A stretch of DNA of 64,000 nucleotides from Hoskinsella mucinilytica (GTDB lineage Bacteria; Bacillota_I; Bacilli_A; Erysipelotrichales; Erysipelotrichaceae): NCBI RefSeq assembly GCF_045223415.1, contig NZ_JBEQZJ010000022.1, forward strand, positions 6,404 to 70,403. The letters run 5' to 3'. Shown piece after piece: positions 1-9,310 of this stretch (the first letter of the stretch is position 1; each line of letters opens with the position of its first letter). The position numbers and the translations under genes are program-made. Below the pieces are notes generated by a model. The model worked only from the letters and a program-made list of their open reading frames with translations. It searched no databases and was not told where the DNA came from.

Positions 1-437
1 ATGATCGCAATCGTTACACCTTTCCCTGTAATACCTTGTTCATGAAGCTTTTTTATACCTAATCCTGGATTCTTGCCCTTTTCCATAAGATCGATTGGAT
101 CAAATCCTTCTGGCAATTCTTTAGGAAAAACTGTATTGGAATCAAACATGGAATCAAATACATCGTTGTTGTTTGATAAATCAAATGAACTTATATCTTT
201 ATTCGTTAGATCCCATGAACTCCATGGCTTATCTTTTTTTGAGAATTTAGGAAGCTCTTTACATACTTCAATCGGCATTTCAGGACTCTTGGTTTCCTCT
301 ACCAACGCTCCTGTTTTGATTTTATCATTTTCTACCAACTTCGTTATGAGTCCTTCATCACCATTTTGCTTATTAGATACACATCCTACCAAACTAAAAC
401 AAACGGCTAATAATAAAAACTTTTTTATTCTTTTCAT
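1..437 (-). CDS. Subtilase-like lipoprotein, N-terminal part (runs off the left edge)
   Basis: The reverse strand reads from an ATG at 437 to the window edge without a stop. A good ribosome site (AGGAGG) lies 8 bases upstream. The protein begins MKRIKKFLLLAVCFSLVGC, a short lipoprotein signal peptide with an LVGC lipobox, so it should be exported and lipid-anchored at the Cys. After about 110 polar residues it reads GITGKGVTIAI, the segment that precedes the catalytic Asp of S8 subtilisin-like proteases. That Asp and the rest of the catalytic domain are outside the window, so protease activity is inferred. Its neighbour HAD gene is on the same strand but has its own terminator. Confidence 0.75.
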   Translation of the reverse strand, partial: MKRIKKFLLLAVCFSLVGCVSNKQNGDEGLITKLVENDKIKTGALVEETKSPEMPIEVCKELPKFSKKDKPWSSWDLTNKDISSFDLSNNNDVFDSMFDSNTVFPKELPEGFDPIDLMEKGKNPGLGIKKLHEQGITGKGVTIAI

Positions 438-597
438 GACCCATCCTCCTCTCATGGTATCATTATAAAATCATTCTATGATTATATGATTTATATTTTA
501 CTTTGTTATAGATTTATCTATTTATAGTATGTAGCGTAAATCATGAAATGTCAACATAACCTATCACTTTTATATCATAATCTAATATAGAGATAAG

Positions 598-629
598 AAA
601 AGCACCGTTTTCATCAAAGAAACAGTGCC
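598..629 (-). terminator. Terminator of the HAD phosphatase gene
   Basis: On the reverse strand a GC-containing stem (GCACTGTTTC against GAAAACGGTGC) with a six-base loop is followed by TTTTC. It lies just after the HAD stop codon. Confidence 0.7.
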
Positions 630-635
630 TATCGT

Positions 636-1454
636 TTATAATAAATATGTTGTTATAAATGTCGCAATTCCATCATGATCATTGTCATCCGTAATATAAT
701 CCGCAACACTTTTTGTTAATTCACTACCATTTTCCATTACCACACCAATTCCGGCATTTTGTGTCATATCATGGTCATTATCGGCATCTCCAAAGGTACA
801 TAAGTTTTCCATAGACCAACCATGCAATTCCATGATTTCTGTTAATCCTAATGTTTTAGAAACTCTGGGATCCATATATTCATATAACACGCTCGCAGTA
901 ATCAATCCCGCAGATTTATAATGTTCATTATGGAATGTTTTACTACGCTCTAATACAGTATCCATATAATCAGGTTCAAATACCAGCATCACCTTAGGTT
1001 TCGGTTCTTCAAGAAACTCGTCAAAATCAACGATACGATATGGAATACCATCTGCTTTCGATAACATCTTAATCAATGCATCTTCTTTCGGCGCAAATAA
1101 CAATCCTTGATATGGTATCGCAAAGTTTACCTCAAGATCCTCATAATGTTTTATGATATCTTTGATAAATCTTCCTTCTAATGGATAATTGGAACGATCC
1201 ACTTGAAGCGTTCCATCATAAACTTCTGATCCACCGCTTCCCACAATGGCATCTACCAATCCTTCGATTCCCCATTCCTTGAGTTGATCCTTAACACTTG
1301 GTACATCTCTACCTGTACATAAACCAAATAAAATTCCTTTTTCTCTTAATTTTTTTATCGCTTCCACTGTATTATGTGAAACAACACCTTGATTGGTTAA
1401 TAACGTACCATCTACATCGCACATAACTGCTTTGATTTCTTTACCATCCAACAC
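636..1454 (-). CDS. Cof-type HAD-superfamily phosphatase
   Basis: Predicted cytoplasmic sugar-phosphate or nucleotide phosphatase of the Cof (type IIB HAD) family. Motif I is MCDVDGTLL near the N terminus, with the nucleophile and acid/base Asp pair. Motif IV is GDADNDHDM near residue 225. The length of about 272 residues is normal for Cof proteins. The frame is open further upstream, to 1550, and contains an ATG at 1463. However, AGGAGG touches that ATG directly, while a GTG at 1454 sits nine bases after the same AGGAGG and gives a standard Cof N terminus. I therefore prefer the GTG. It appears to be a single-gene unit. The substrate cannot be told from sequence. Confidence 0.88.
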   Translation of the reverse strand: MLDGKEIKAVMCDVDGTLLTNQGVVSHNTVEAIKKLREKGILFGLCTGRDVPSVKDQLKEWGIEGLVDAIVGSGGSEVYDGTLQVDRSNYPLEGRFIKDIIKHYEDLEVNFAIPYQGLLFAPKEDALIKMLSKADGIPYRIVDFDEFLEEPKPKVMLVFEPDYMDTVLERSKTFHNEHYKSAGLITASVLYEYMDPRVSKTLGLTEIMELHGWSMENLCTFGDADNDHDMTQNAGIGVVMENGSELTKSVADYITDDNDHDGIATFITTYLL

Positions 1455-1580
1455 GTAAAACATCCTCCTTTTTCTTGCAGGGTAATCGTAACCTATTTCA
1501 AAAGAAGATACAATCATTCTATCATTCAAACCGATGAAACTTTCGTACAATCATACAAAAGAAAACCATCTTGGTTTGTA

Positions 1581-2333
1581 TTACTCGTTTTTGGGACATG
1601 TATACCGGTTTAAGCCAACCGTATGCTTACCATATTCAATAGCTTCAACCGGGCAGCGACAGATACAAGCCATACAATGTGTACAATCCTTTCCCCATAT
1701 TGGTTTACCATCCGCTAGTTTTATGTTGTGTAATGGACAAACACTTTCACATTGACCACAGCTCACACAATTCTCTTTTACATAAAACTTATCTGCCTTA
1801 ACCAATAAAGCGTAAAATAAAGGATTGATCACCCGGCTTTGTATTTTGCTTTTGAGACTGATCGGTTGCATCGGTATGCTACTACCATGATCGATCCACT
1901 CCGCAACTTTGGCTAGTTTTCTATCTGCCACTTCTATCATTTTTAGTGCTTCTTTTTTATCTGGTGCTGAATAAAGCGCAATATAATTTTCAGGCATCAT
2001 GATCTCTGCACAACCTTGGTAATCATATCCTAGATCAGTACATAAGCGCTGCAAGCTTGCTTGGGCATTTCCGATGGCACCACCGCATGTCATCACAAAA
2101 TAAACTTTCTGATTTCCACTTAATGTAGTTTTACGTAACCATTGTTCAACAATGCGTGGTATCCGCCATGCATACGTTGGTACAACGATTACCCATGGCC
2201 TTTGAGAAGTTAGTTCTTGTGTATCTTGAGTGCGTATCTTGTGAAATAGATTGAAACAGTCATCATTTATTTTGTGAGCTATTTGATGTGCTGCATGCTC
2301 ACTATTACCGGTTCCTGAAAAATATAAAATCAT
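1581..2333 (-). CDS. EFR1-type flavodoxin-ferredoxin fusion protein
   Basis: A 250-residue soluble redox protein. The N terminus carries a flavodoxin-like FMN site (YFSGTGNSEHAAHQIA). The C terminus carries two 4Fe-4S motifs, CVSCGQCESVCP and CTHCMACICRCP. This order is the EFR1 ferredoxin family of anaerobic Firmicutes, which is thought to move electrons between flavin and ferredoxin partners. Its start overlaps the ArsR stop by four bases, so it is the last gene of a nitroreductase-ArsR-EFR1 operon. The partner and physiological substrate are unknown. Confidence 0.87.
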   Translation of the reverse strand: MILYFSGTGNSEHAAHQIAHKINDDCFNLFHKIRTQDTQELTSQRPWVIVVPTYAWRIPRIVEQWLRKTTLSGNQKVYFVMTCGGAIGNAQASLQRLCTDLGYDYQGCAEIMMPENYIALYSAPDKKEALKMIEVADRKLAKVAEWIDHGSSIPMQPISLKSKIQSRVINPLFYALLVKADKFYVKENCVSCGQCESVCPLHNIKLADGKPIWGKDCTHCMACICRCPVEAIEYGKHTVGLNRYTCPKNE

Positions 2334-2704
2334 CTTTTATCATCCTTTCTCTTGTTATCACCAATGTGTAGAACACCCTCATAAATCAGTGTCATTAAAT
2401 TTAAAAGACTTTTCCACTGCGTTTCATTCGCATTGATATAATAAAAATTCATCGTTCCTTCTTTACGCATATTGACGATACCGGCTTCTTTTAGGATCTG
2501 TAAATGATGTGAAACCGAAGGTCTTGTTAAATGTGTTTTTTTCGCAATTTCACCAACTCGTATCCCATTTAAATCACTTTCCAAAAGCACTAGTATAATC
2601 AATTGACGCACTTCATCACCGATTGCAGTAAATGCTTTTCGATGGTTTTTAAATCCTTCGGTAATCATGAAAAGACGAGTAGAACAATCTATTTTATCTT
2701 GCAT
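2330..2704 (-). CDS. ArsR-family winged-helix regulator
   Basis: A 124-residue cytoplasmic DNA-binding protein. The winged helix spans roughly residues 35-95, with recognition helix TRPSVSHHLQILKEAG. The metal-binding ELCVCDL motif of classical ArsR is absent and only one Cys (near residue 7) is seen, so it probably does not sense metal through that site. It lies between two iron-sulfur/flavin genes, 11 bases after the nitroreductase and overlapping EFR1. Autoregulation of this redox operon is the simplest inference. The start is set by AGGAGG 8 bases before the ATG. Confidence 0.88.
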   Translation of the reverse strand: MQDKIDCSTRLFMITEGFKNHRKAFTAIGDEVRQLIILVLLESDLNGIRVGEIAKKTHLTRPSVSHHLQILKEAGIVNMRKEGTMNFYYINANETQWKSLLNLMTLIYEGVLHIGDNKRKDDKR

Positions 2705-2715
2705 AACATAGCCTC

Positions 2716-3483
2716 CTAGTAAACTTTTACTTTCAGTGGTTCACGTCTGGGTGAACGTCGATAGGTAACTTTAGGATAACCCAATACTAAAGTTACAGCA
2801 ACCTGTTTCCTTTTTAAACCTAGCATTTTTCTTAACTTATGGGACATTTTTAAAACCATTGTGAAATAACCACTGAATAAAACACCCAGACCATTTGCTT
2901 CCGCTACAAATTCCATATTCTGTGCCGCAAGATGTGCATTGATTGCATCATTCGCCGAGATGATGATGACCTTTCGTGCTTGGAAAAAGAAGAAGTCATC
3001 AGTAATTTCATTGCGCCTTGCCAAAGCACTAAAACAATTGATCATTGGTTTTATTCTGCGCAATAAACGAACAGCTATTGCTTCTATTTCTTGTATTTTT
3101 TGATCTAACACAACAAAAGATACATCTTGTGCATTCTTGCTTGTATGCGTTAATCTTCCGGCTTCAAGTATTTGATTCATGACAGATGCAGGAATGTCTT
3201 GGTTTTTGAATTGACGAATCGTTCTTCTGAAACGAATGACCTCTACTATCTGATGAGGATCAAGAACAGGTAGTGTTGATTGATGTATTGGCTCACTTTC
3301 ATAACCACTGATCATGATTGCTGATTTAGGACAAACAGCCTCACAATGTCCGCAGAAGATGCAATCCTGAGAAATCATTTGTGCTTTGCCATTCGTTAGT
3401 TTTATATTGTGTGTTGGACAATCTTTGATGCATTGGGAACAACCGACACAATTTTGATGGATCATAATCTTATGTTTGTTCAT
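2716..3483 (-). CDS. Ferredoxin-nitroreductase fusion
   Basis: A 255-residue protein with two N-terminal 4Fe-4S clusters (CVGCSQCIKDCP near residue 12 and CIFCGHCEAVCP near residue 41). These are followed by an FMN nitroreductase domain starting at FRRTIRQFKNQDIP. The family reduces nitro compounds, quinones or flavins; the fused ferredoxin suggests that low-potential electrons are delivered directly to the FMN. It is the first gene of a three-gene redox operon. A plausible -10 (TATAAT, reverse strand, 3516-3521) lies 33 bases upstream, but the -35 is weak. Confidence 0.87.
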   Translation of the reverse strand: MNKHKIMIHQNCVGCSQCIKDCPTHNIKLTNGKAQMISQDCIFCGHCEAVCPKSAIMISGYESEPIHQSTLPVLDPHQIVEVIRFRRTIRQFKNQDIPASVMNQILEAGRLTHTSKNAQDVSFVVLDQKIQEIEAIAVRLLRRIKPMINCFSALARRNEITDDFFFFQARKVIIISANDAINAHLAAQNMEFVAEANGLGVLFSGYFTMVLKMSHKLRKMLGLKRKQVAVTLVLGYPKVTYRRSPRREPLKVKVY

Positions 3484-3587
3484 CGTAATCCTTCTTTCGT
3501 TAACTTACATAAACCATTATATCATTTACTGCTGATTATGTTTGATTCGTAAAGAAAGTCGTTACCATTCATAGAAAGAAGTGTAAA

Positions 3588-3612
3588 ACAAAAGACCGCT
3601 TAGCGGTCTTTG
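3588..3612 (-). terminator. Terminator of oleate hydratase
   Basis: Perfect stem AAGACCGC / GCGGTCTT with a three-base loop. On the reverse strand it is followed by TTGTTTT just after the ohyA stop. Confidence 0.8.
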
Positions 3613-3614
3613 AT

Positions 3615-5384
3615 CTATATTAAATGATAAGTTTCTAACAATTCTTCAATGACGGTTCCCTGAATCTTCTTCATACCTTTTTTCTCTATCCATTTTATGA
3701 GCCATGGTACTTCGATTTCAGATAATTTCTTACCATCCATCATTTTATACGTACTATCTAATAAAACTCGAACATCATAACAAGAATTAAATACTTCAGG
3801 TACACCTCGATCAACATCAAGTAACGTATAAACAGCTTCCATAGCGGTTCTTACAGAATATTCTGTAGTAAATACCGTATCTCTTAACGTATCCGCAAAC
3901 TGACCGATAAAGGCAAAGTTCACACATCCATCAGGTACTACCTTTGGTCGATCTCCTTTGGTTCTTGGCATAAAGAAGGCAGTAATATAAGGCATCATAC
4001 AAGGAATGCAACGTGCAGAGTTTACTGCCATATCATGAATTTCTTCTTCTGGAACACCTACATGATAAAGCCATTCTTCTGTAATCTCGATCCCTGTACA
4101 TTCCTTCATTGGTTTTTTTACATAATTCCCTGGTACATCACCAAATAAACCATAGAACCATACGACCAATTGATCTTTTGGCTGATCTTTAAAATGAGGT
4201 TGACGATTGATTGTCCAGCTTAATAACCAATTAGAATCCTTTGCCGTTACGATACCACCTGTGGTTACTTTTCCCGCAAATGGATCACGTTTACATATCT
4301 TCTGTAAATATGGTGGAATCCTATCATCTAAGGTCGTTATGGTCGCAGATTCCCAATACGTTTTATCTGTATCTGTACAGAATTTATCTGGGTGACCAAA
4401 GCAAGCATCCTGTGCAGCAATGTTTCTCCATAATTTCCAACATCCACCTTCGTCACGATTAAATTCAGGAACTTGATCTTGATCACCAAGACTTGAATTT
4501 TCAGTACAGCTTCCATTGGTCACAAATACCAAATCATCTTCAATCAAATCAATGGTTTCTTCTTTCCCATTATGGATACAAATAATTTGTTTTGCGACTT
4601 TTTTCTCTTTTGTAATATCAAAGATTACATTTGTGACCTTAGTATCATATTGGAAATGTACATGATGATCCTCTAAATATTTGATCATAGGAAGAATCAA
4701 AGATTCATATTGATTATATTTGGTGAACTTCAAAGCAGAAAAATCCGGAAGTCCTCCAATATGATGAATAAAACGTTGAATATAAAGTTTCATTTCTAAT
4801 GCACTGTGCCATTGTTCAAATGCAAACATAGTTCTCCAGTACAGCCAGAAATTACTTTTGAAAAACTCTTCGGTAAATACATCATCGATTGTTTTATCAT
4901 ATAAATCTTCATCTTTTGTGAAGAATAAATGCATAATTTCCATTGCTGCCTTATCACTTAGCGCAAATTTTCCATCAGTATGTGCATCTTCTCCTCGATT
5001 GACGGTTGCCCTCATCAAGGAATAATTAGGATCGGCTTTATTCAACCAATAATATTCATCTAAGACAGATACGCCTTCTGTTTCAATGGAAGGAATAGAA
5101 CGGAAAAGATCCCATAAGCATTCAAAGTGATTTTCCATTTCTCTTCCACCACGAATGATAAAACCTTTGGTTGGGTCCTTGATACCATCACAAGCTCCAC
5201 CGGCAATCTTCATTTCTTCTAGAATATGAATATGTTCTCCTTTCATCTGTCCATCACGAATAAGAAAACATGCAGCGGATAAACTCGCAAGACCAGATCC
5301 TACCAAATACGCTGATTTACGATCAACACCTTCAGGCTTTAAAGGTCTAGCAAAAGCTTCATAATTACCATTACTATAATACAT
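3615..5384 (-). CDS. ohyA: Oleate hydratase
   Basis: FAD-dependent hydratase that adds water to the cis-9 double bond of oleate and related host or diet fatty acids, giving 10-hydroxystearate. Near residue 30 it has the dinucleotide site [17 protein letters not shown], and the length of 589 residues matches the family. Family blocks such as [40 protein letters not shown] and [20 protein letters not shown] are intact. The frame opens at an earlier ATG (5399), but that ATG is part of the ribosome site (GGAGG) serving the ATG at 5384. It is monocistronic with its own terminator. In gut bacteria the enzyme detoxifies unsaturated fatty acids. Confidence 0.95.
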   Translation of the reverse strand: MYYSNGNYEAFARPLKPEGVDRKSAYLVGSGLASLSAACFLIRDGQMKGEHIHILEEMKIAGGACDGIKDPTKGFIIRGGREMENHFECLWDLFRSIPSIETEGVSVLDEYYWLNKADPNYSLMRATVNRGEDAHTDGKFALSDKAAMEIMHLFFTKDEDLYDKTIDDVFTEEFFKSNFWLYWRTMFAFEQWHSALEMKLYIQRFIHHIGGLPDFSALKFTKYNQYESLILPMIKYLEDHHVHFQYDTKVTNVIFDITKEKKVAKQIICIHNGKEETIDLIEDDLVFVTNGSCTENSSLGDQDQVPEFNRDEGGCWKLWRNIAAQDACFGHPDKFCTDTDKTYWESATITTLDDRIPPYLQKICKRDPFAGKVTTGGIVTAKDSNWLLSWTINRQPHFKDQPKDQLVVWFYGLFGDVPGNYVKKPMKECTGIEITEEWLYHVGVPEEEIHDMAVNSARCIPCMMPYITAFFMPRTKGDRPKVVPDGCVNFAFIGQFADTLRDTVFTTEYSVRTAMEAVYTLLDVDRGVPEVFNSCYDVRVLLDSTYKMMDGKKLSEIEVPWLIKWIEKKGMKKIQGTVIEELLETYHLI

Positions 5385-5455
5385 ATCAATTACCTCCATT
5401 TATTTGACACCTATAGGATAATGCGAATTTCATCACTTCACCATAGACATCCAAA

Positions 5456-5487
5456 AGAGCCTGTCAAAACTTTAGACACGAGGCTCT
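5456..5487 (-). terminator. Terminator of the ABC export operon
   Basis: Stem AGAGCCT / AGGCTCT extended by TGTC / GACA. On the reverse strand it is followed by TTTTGG, about 65 bases after the last gene of the operon. Confidence 0.65.
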
Positions 5488-5549
5488 ATCTGTATAAATT
5501 GATAGTTTATATGATAAGCATTAGTTCATGCGAAATTTGGAAGTTTAGA

Positions 5550-6296
5550 TCATTTTGATATAGATTTTCTTATTTCTTCTCTTTTATCTTTTAGCTCTAT
5601 TAATCGATCTAATCCTTTTGATATATTATTGTTTTGAAGCTCCTCATAATCTGATGACTTCAGATTGTCTAGTATACTGTTTTTTTCAATTTCATTGATC
5701 TTAAAATCTATCATATCATTTGATATCATATTTTCTGTAGTTATTTGATTCCCATTTAATGTGAAATAATCATCTTCCTCAAGATTATATTTACCATAAA
5801 GTGAAGAAACAAAATTGTATTTTTGATTTTTCTCCTCTTTCAAAAACACCATATATACTTGATCTTTTCTAATTGGTAAATAAACCCCATAAAGATTCAC
5901 TGTTTCTTTATTCTTATAACCAAATGGCTCATATATATAAATATCATGATCTAATAATTCTTTATCTCCTTTTATAATTTTCGTAACCTTTACTTTACTG
6001 CAAATCGTATTTTTCTCTTGTACTCTGTCCTGTAAAGTAATATAGGCAATAAGATTACTTTTATGATAAAGCTTTTCATATGTGTCCAATGAAGAATCAT
6101 AAACTTTGTTCACGGTTACCGTACCCTCATCATTCCCCTCAAAAGCTGCATCATTGATATTCATTTCAATGTTTTTAACATCTTTTAAATTCGCCTCTTT
6201 TATTATCGGTAAATTCTTTCCTAGATTAAAACTGTATAAAAATACACCTATCACGAGAAGAAGAAAGATACATATCAATTTTTTAATTGTCTTCAT
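5550..6296 (-). CDS. Membrane-anchored or secreted protein of unknown function, last gene of ABC operon
   Basis: A 248-residue protein with a single N-terminal hydrophobic segment (residues 5-24) after a KTIKK start, so it is anchored facing outside or is secreted. There is no lipobox. The rest is charged and lysine-rich, without a motif I recognise. The start lies inside the end of the ATPase gene (14-base overlap), so translation is coupled and the protein very probably works with the ABC transporter. It could be a transporter accessory or an immunity-type protein. I do not recognise the family. Confidence 0.75.
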   Translation of the reverse strand: MKTIKKLICIFLLLVIGVFLYSFNLGKNLPIIKEANLKDVKNIEMNINDAAFEGNDEGTVTVNKVYDSSLDTYEKLYHKSNLIAYITLQDRVQEKNTICSKVKVTKIIKGDKELLDHDIYIYEPFGYKNKETVNLYGVYLPIRKDQVYMVFLKEEKNQKYNFVSSLYGKYNLEEDDYFTLNGNQITTENMISNDMIDFKINEIEKNSILDNLKSSDYEELQNNNISKGLDRLIELKDKREEIRKSISK

Positions 6297-6921
6297 GTGC
6301 AGTTACCGTACCATTATTGAACTTAAAAGTTTCATCACACAGCTCTTCGATATCCATCTTATTATGTGAGGTTATGATAATTATTTTCCCTTTCTCTTTT
6401 TCTTTTTTCAAAATATCATAGATCAGTTTTACACCGTCTTCATCTAAACCACTTGTTATTTCATCAAGAATAAGGATATCATTTTCTTCCATAATAGCTT
6501 GAGCAATACCCAAACGTTGTCGCATACCAAGGGAATATTTTCCAACTTTTTTATTATCTTGAGTCAAAAGGCCCACCTTTTTAATAGCATTCATAATGTC
6601 TTCCTTTTGAATTTCATTTCTTATCTTAGACAGCATTTCTAAATTTTCATATCCTGTAAGTTCATTAAAAAATTCTGGTTTTTCTAAAACAATGCCTATT
6701 TTAGGCATACTTTTCAATGTTAAAAGAGGCTTTTCATTTAGCATAACTACACCCTCTGTAGGCTTTACCAGATTACTGATAATTCTTAATAACATCGTTT
6801 TTCCACACCCGTTATATCCTACAAATCCATATATATTTCCTGATTTCATTTCAACATTAACATTTTGAAAAATTAATTGACCTTTTATTGTCTTACCTAC
6901 ATTTTCTAATTTGATTTCCAT
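6283..6921 (-). CDS. ABC transporter ATP-binding protein (ABC-2 export type)
   Basis: Cytoplasmic ATPase of 212 residues. It has Walker A GYNGCGKT near residue 36, signature YSLGMRQRLG near residue 129, Walker B DILILDE and a switch His in IIITSHN. Its short length and lack of extra domains match ATPases that power ABC-2 exporters of lipids, peptides or bacteriocins. The ribosome site AGGAGG is 8 bases upstream of the ATG. It is third in a four-gene operon after two multi-spanning membrane proteins. Confidence 0.93.
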   Translation of the reverse strand: MEIKLENVGKTIKGQLIFQNVNVEMKSGNIYGFVGYNGCGKTMLLRIISNLVKPTEGVVMLNEKPLLTLKSMPKIGIVLEKPEFFNELTGYENLEMLSKIRNEIQKEDIMNAIKKVGLLTQDNKKVGKYSLGMRQRLGIAQAIMEENDILILDEITSGLDEDGVKLIYDILKKEKEKGKIIIITSHNKMDIEELCDETFKFNNGTVTAHEDN

Positions 6922-6933
6922 AAATACTCCTCC

Positions 6934-8193
6934 TTAATAATAGTCTAAATATTTTAATGCATAACTATTTCCAACAACCAATATTCCCGCAAATAGGGCA
7001 AGACATGCTATCATCCGAACATCATATAATCTCATTAATACAATGGATTCTCCAACGCCTGTAGTTATAGAAATAACAATCAATAATATAAATGCAATCA
7101 AACTATAGCTAAATAATTTATCCTCTTTTAAAACTTGATAAATTAAGAATAGCAATAATGCAATATCAGAAGTCCATAGGATACCAACAGTTAAATAAGT
7201 ATATATAGGTAATTCTTGGCTATTGAAATACATATCGACACCATATTTTATTATCAAAACAAGTGCAATATATAGAACCCCTTTTTTTAATATACTCAAA
7301 AACCAACTAGTTCGATTTCTTATTCTTATTGCATAAAACAGAAAATGAGATCGATAATTGGTTAACATGATGTAAGACATAATCCCAACAAGTAATGCAA
7401 TTTGCATTAACCACATAATTAAAGGACTGATAATATCATTGATTGACATAAAATATATATCAGGAAAACCAAAAGAACATTTTACATTATAGTTTCGATA
7501 TATCATATTTTGAAAGATGAATATCATCATCGAAAGGATAAAAACTAAGTTGATTTTATTCAAATTCTCTATTGTTATTTTATATTTATAGATAAAGTAA
7601 ACGAGAGCATCAAACACAAAAGTAAATATCATAACTAGTATCAAAGTCTTATCTCCTGAAAAGACATTATCAGGAGAATAAAATTGAGGAACATTTCTAA
7701 AAAGTGTATATAGAAAAATACCCCATGTTGCCAAAAGACAATATATAGTATTCTTCTTTCTAAAGCTCATAGAAAGAAAAACATTGATATATATAAGTGG
7801 TACAAACACTAAGATGCTAAAAACAAACAATATTACTGTATATATAAAGAAACGAACATCTGATTCAAAACCAAAAATAATGATATTCAGATAAAAAAGT
7901 GTAACCACGATAACAATTGGTTTTAAGCAATCTTTCAAATAACTTTCTCTCCATGCTTTTTCATCTTGATATCGTATTCTAGTGAAAATATTTTGATAAT
8001 AACAATTAATTCTATAAAGCAAATAACACATGAACCCTGGAAGAATTATAAATTGTATACTTTCAAAAAAATAGCAAACAACATTGACTCCTCCAACTCC
8101 GATTATGAGTCTAGATATAACTACTAAAAGCATAATTGAGAAAAACACGATATTCTTACTTTTTGAAGAATTGATAAATTTATCCTTATTCAA
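6934..8193 (-). CDS. Multi-spanning membrane protein, probable ABC permease partner
   Basis: A 419-residue protein with about ten hydrophobic spans and few charged loops. It starts at TTG, seven to eight bases after GGAGAG. It overlaps the preceding permease gene by eight bases and lies 12 bases before the ATPase gene, so it is most likely a transmembrane subunit of this exporter. I see no conserved motif that gives a substrate. Confidence 0.8.
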   Translation of the reverse strand: MNKDKFINSSKSKNIVFFSIMLLVVISRLIIGVGGVNVVCYFFESIQFIILPGFMCYLLYRINCYYQNIFTRIRYQDEKAWRESYLKDCLKPIVIVVTLFYLNIIIFGFESDVRFFIYTVILFVFSILVFVPLIYINVFLSMSFRKKNTIYCLLATWGIFLYTLFRNVPQFYSPDNVFSGDKTLILVMIFTFVFDALVYFIYKYKITIENLNKINLVFILSMMIFIFQNMIYRNYNVKCSFGFPDIYFMSINDIISPLIMWLMQIALLVGIMSYIMLTNYRSHFLFYAIRIRNRTSWFLSILKKGVLYIALVLIIKYGVDMYFNSQELPIYTYLTVGILWTSDIALLLFLIYQVLKEDKLFSYSLIAFILLIVISITTGVGESIVLMRLYDVRMIACLALFAGILVVGNSYALKYLDYY

Positions 8194-9004
8194 ATTGATC
8201 TCTCCTTTTATATAAATAATAAAATGTAATATTTATTATGACATATATAATGAGCCAAATAATATAGATATGACTCTTTACACTTACTATAGTATCCGGT
8301 TGTATAATATTCTGTATAAAATAATAGCAATAAGGAACCGGCATATATCCAAACATTAAGATCAAGATCAAAGATACAAAAAACAGCGCTATATAAGTAA
8401 GCACTTTCTGTTTTACTAATAAACTAATTGAAAAAGAGGTTATTGCACATAATCCACTGAAAATCGAAATCATAAAAATAAAAACTATGATAAAAAGATA
8501 TGGATTTTGAATATAAAATTCATAAAATGAATAATTTTGTAAAAGAGCTTCCACTTGGTTATCAACAAAAAATGAATTTAATATTGATATCGCATTGTCA
8601 TTAAAATCTAATGCTAATATCTCAGAAAAAAAAGCAATCAACAATGGTATGCATAACAATAGAAAGCCTGATAAAAAGCTAACGATATATTTAGATAGAA
8701 AATAGTACTTCTTTTTAATTCTTGTAAATAGAACATCCGACATATCTGTTTCAGTCATCCATGTATCCGCAAATGGAAATACTGCAATTAAAGGAATAGC
8801 ATAAAAAAGAGCCAGCAAAAATGAATGCTTTGAATAATCTGTAATCATAATAAAAAAATGTTGATAGGATTTCCCACTGCTGTATGCTGCAGTAATATCT
8901 TTCAAAGACATATACGATAATAAACCTGTCAATATAATTAGTAATATTAAAAATGACTTTCTATGTAGCAATATATATAAGTCTTTTCTTAATGCATTTT
9001 TCAT
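8186..9004 (-). CDS. ABC-2 type membrane permease
   Basis: A 272-residue protein with about six membrane spans and an ABC-2 permease layout: a cytoplasmic N-terminal LRKDLYILLHRKSF, a first span, a long extracytoplasmic stretch (residues about 30-60), then further spans. It is the first gene of the four-gene operon, with ribosome site AGAGGG 7 bases before the ATG. A promoter and an inverted repeat lie upstream. The substrate is unknown. Confidence 0.82.
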   Translation of the reverse strand: MKNALRKDLYILLHRKSFLILLIILTGLLSYMSLKDITAAYSSGKSYQHFFIMITDYSKHSFLLALFYAIPLIAVFPFADTWMTETDMSDVLFTRIKKKYYFLSKYIVSFLSGFLLLCIPLLIAFFSEILALDFNDNAISILNSFFVDNQVEALLQNYSFYEFYIQNPYLFIIVFIFMISIFSGLCAITSFSISLLVKQKVLTYIALFFVSLILILMFGYMPVPYCYYFIQNIIQPDTIVSVKSHIYIIWLIIYVIINITFYYLYKRRDQFE

Positions 9005-9035
9005 TATTTCCCTCTTTTCTTGTTTGTTTTTTTAA

Positions 9036-9062
9036 GATAATCTTATGGTGTATAAGATTATC
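9036..9062 (-). promoter_or_regulatory. Perfect inverted repeat in the leader of the ABC operon
   Basis: Two 10-base arms, GATAATCTTA and TAAGATTATC, surround a seven-base loop. The element lies between the predicted -10 and the first ATG of the ABC operon. It has no useful T-tract in the reading direction, so it looks more like an operator or leader hairpin than a terminator. Confidence 0.55.
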
Positions 9063-9105
9063 AATCTTGCCCCTTATTAACTATAGTGCGTATCCTTATA
9101 ACTAT

Positions 9106-9133
9106 ATTATAATGTATTTTTTTTAAAAATCAA
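9106..9133 (-). promoter_or_regulatory. Promoter of the ABC operon
   Basis: Reverse strand TTGATT, 16-base spacer, TATAAT. It predicts a leader of about 95 bases that contains the inverted repeat at 9036-9062. Confidence 0.6.
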
Positions 9134-9261
9134 TAATTTGAATATTTGATTTTGATAATTCTTATATATTTTTTTGACACATACTGCTCACAATAAGACA
9201 CTCATCGGTATATTTATAGTTTCCTACTGTATGATAGCCAAGGTCTATCATGGTTGAAATA

Positions 9262-9300
9262 TAAAAAAAGGATAGATATTGATTGTCTATCTACCCTTTA
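9262..9300 (-). terminator. Terminator of the methyltransferase gene
   Basis: Imperfect stem AAGGGTAGATA / TATCTATCCTT followed by seven T residues on the reverse strand. The rest of the 9005-9310 gap holds the ABC operon promoter and leader. Confidence 0.75.
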
Positions 9301-9310
9301 AATGAAGCTT

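Noticed and set aside
73..468. Plus-strand open frame of 131 codons
   Set aside because: It lies opposite the lipoprotein gene, whose signal peptide, lipobox and ribosome site are clear on the minus strand.
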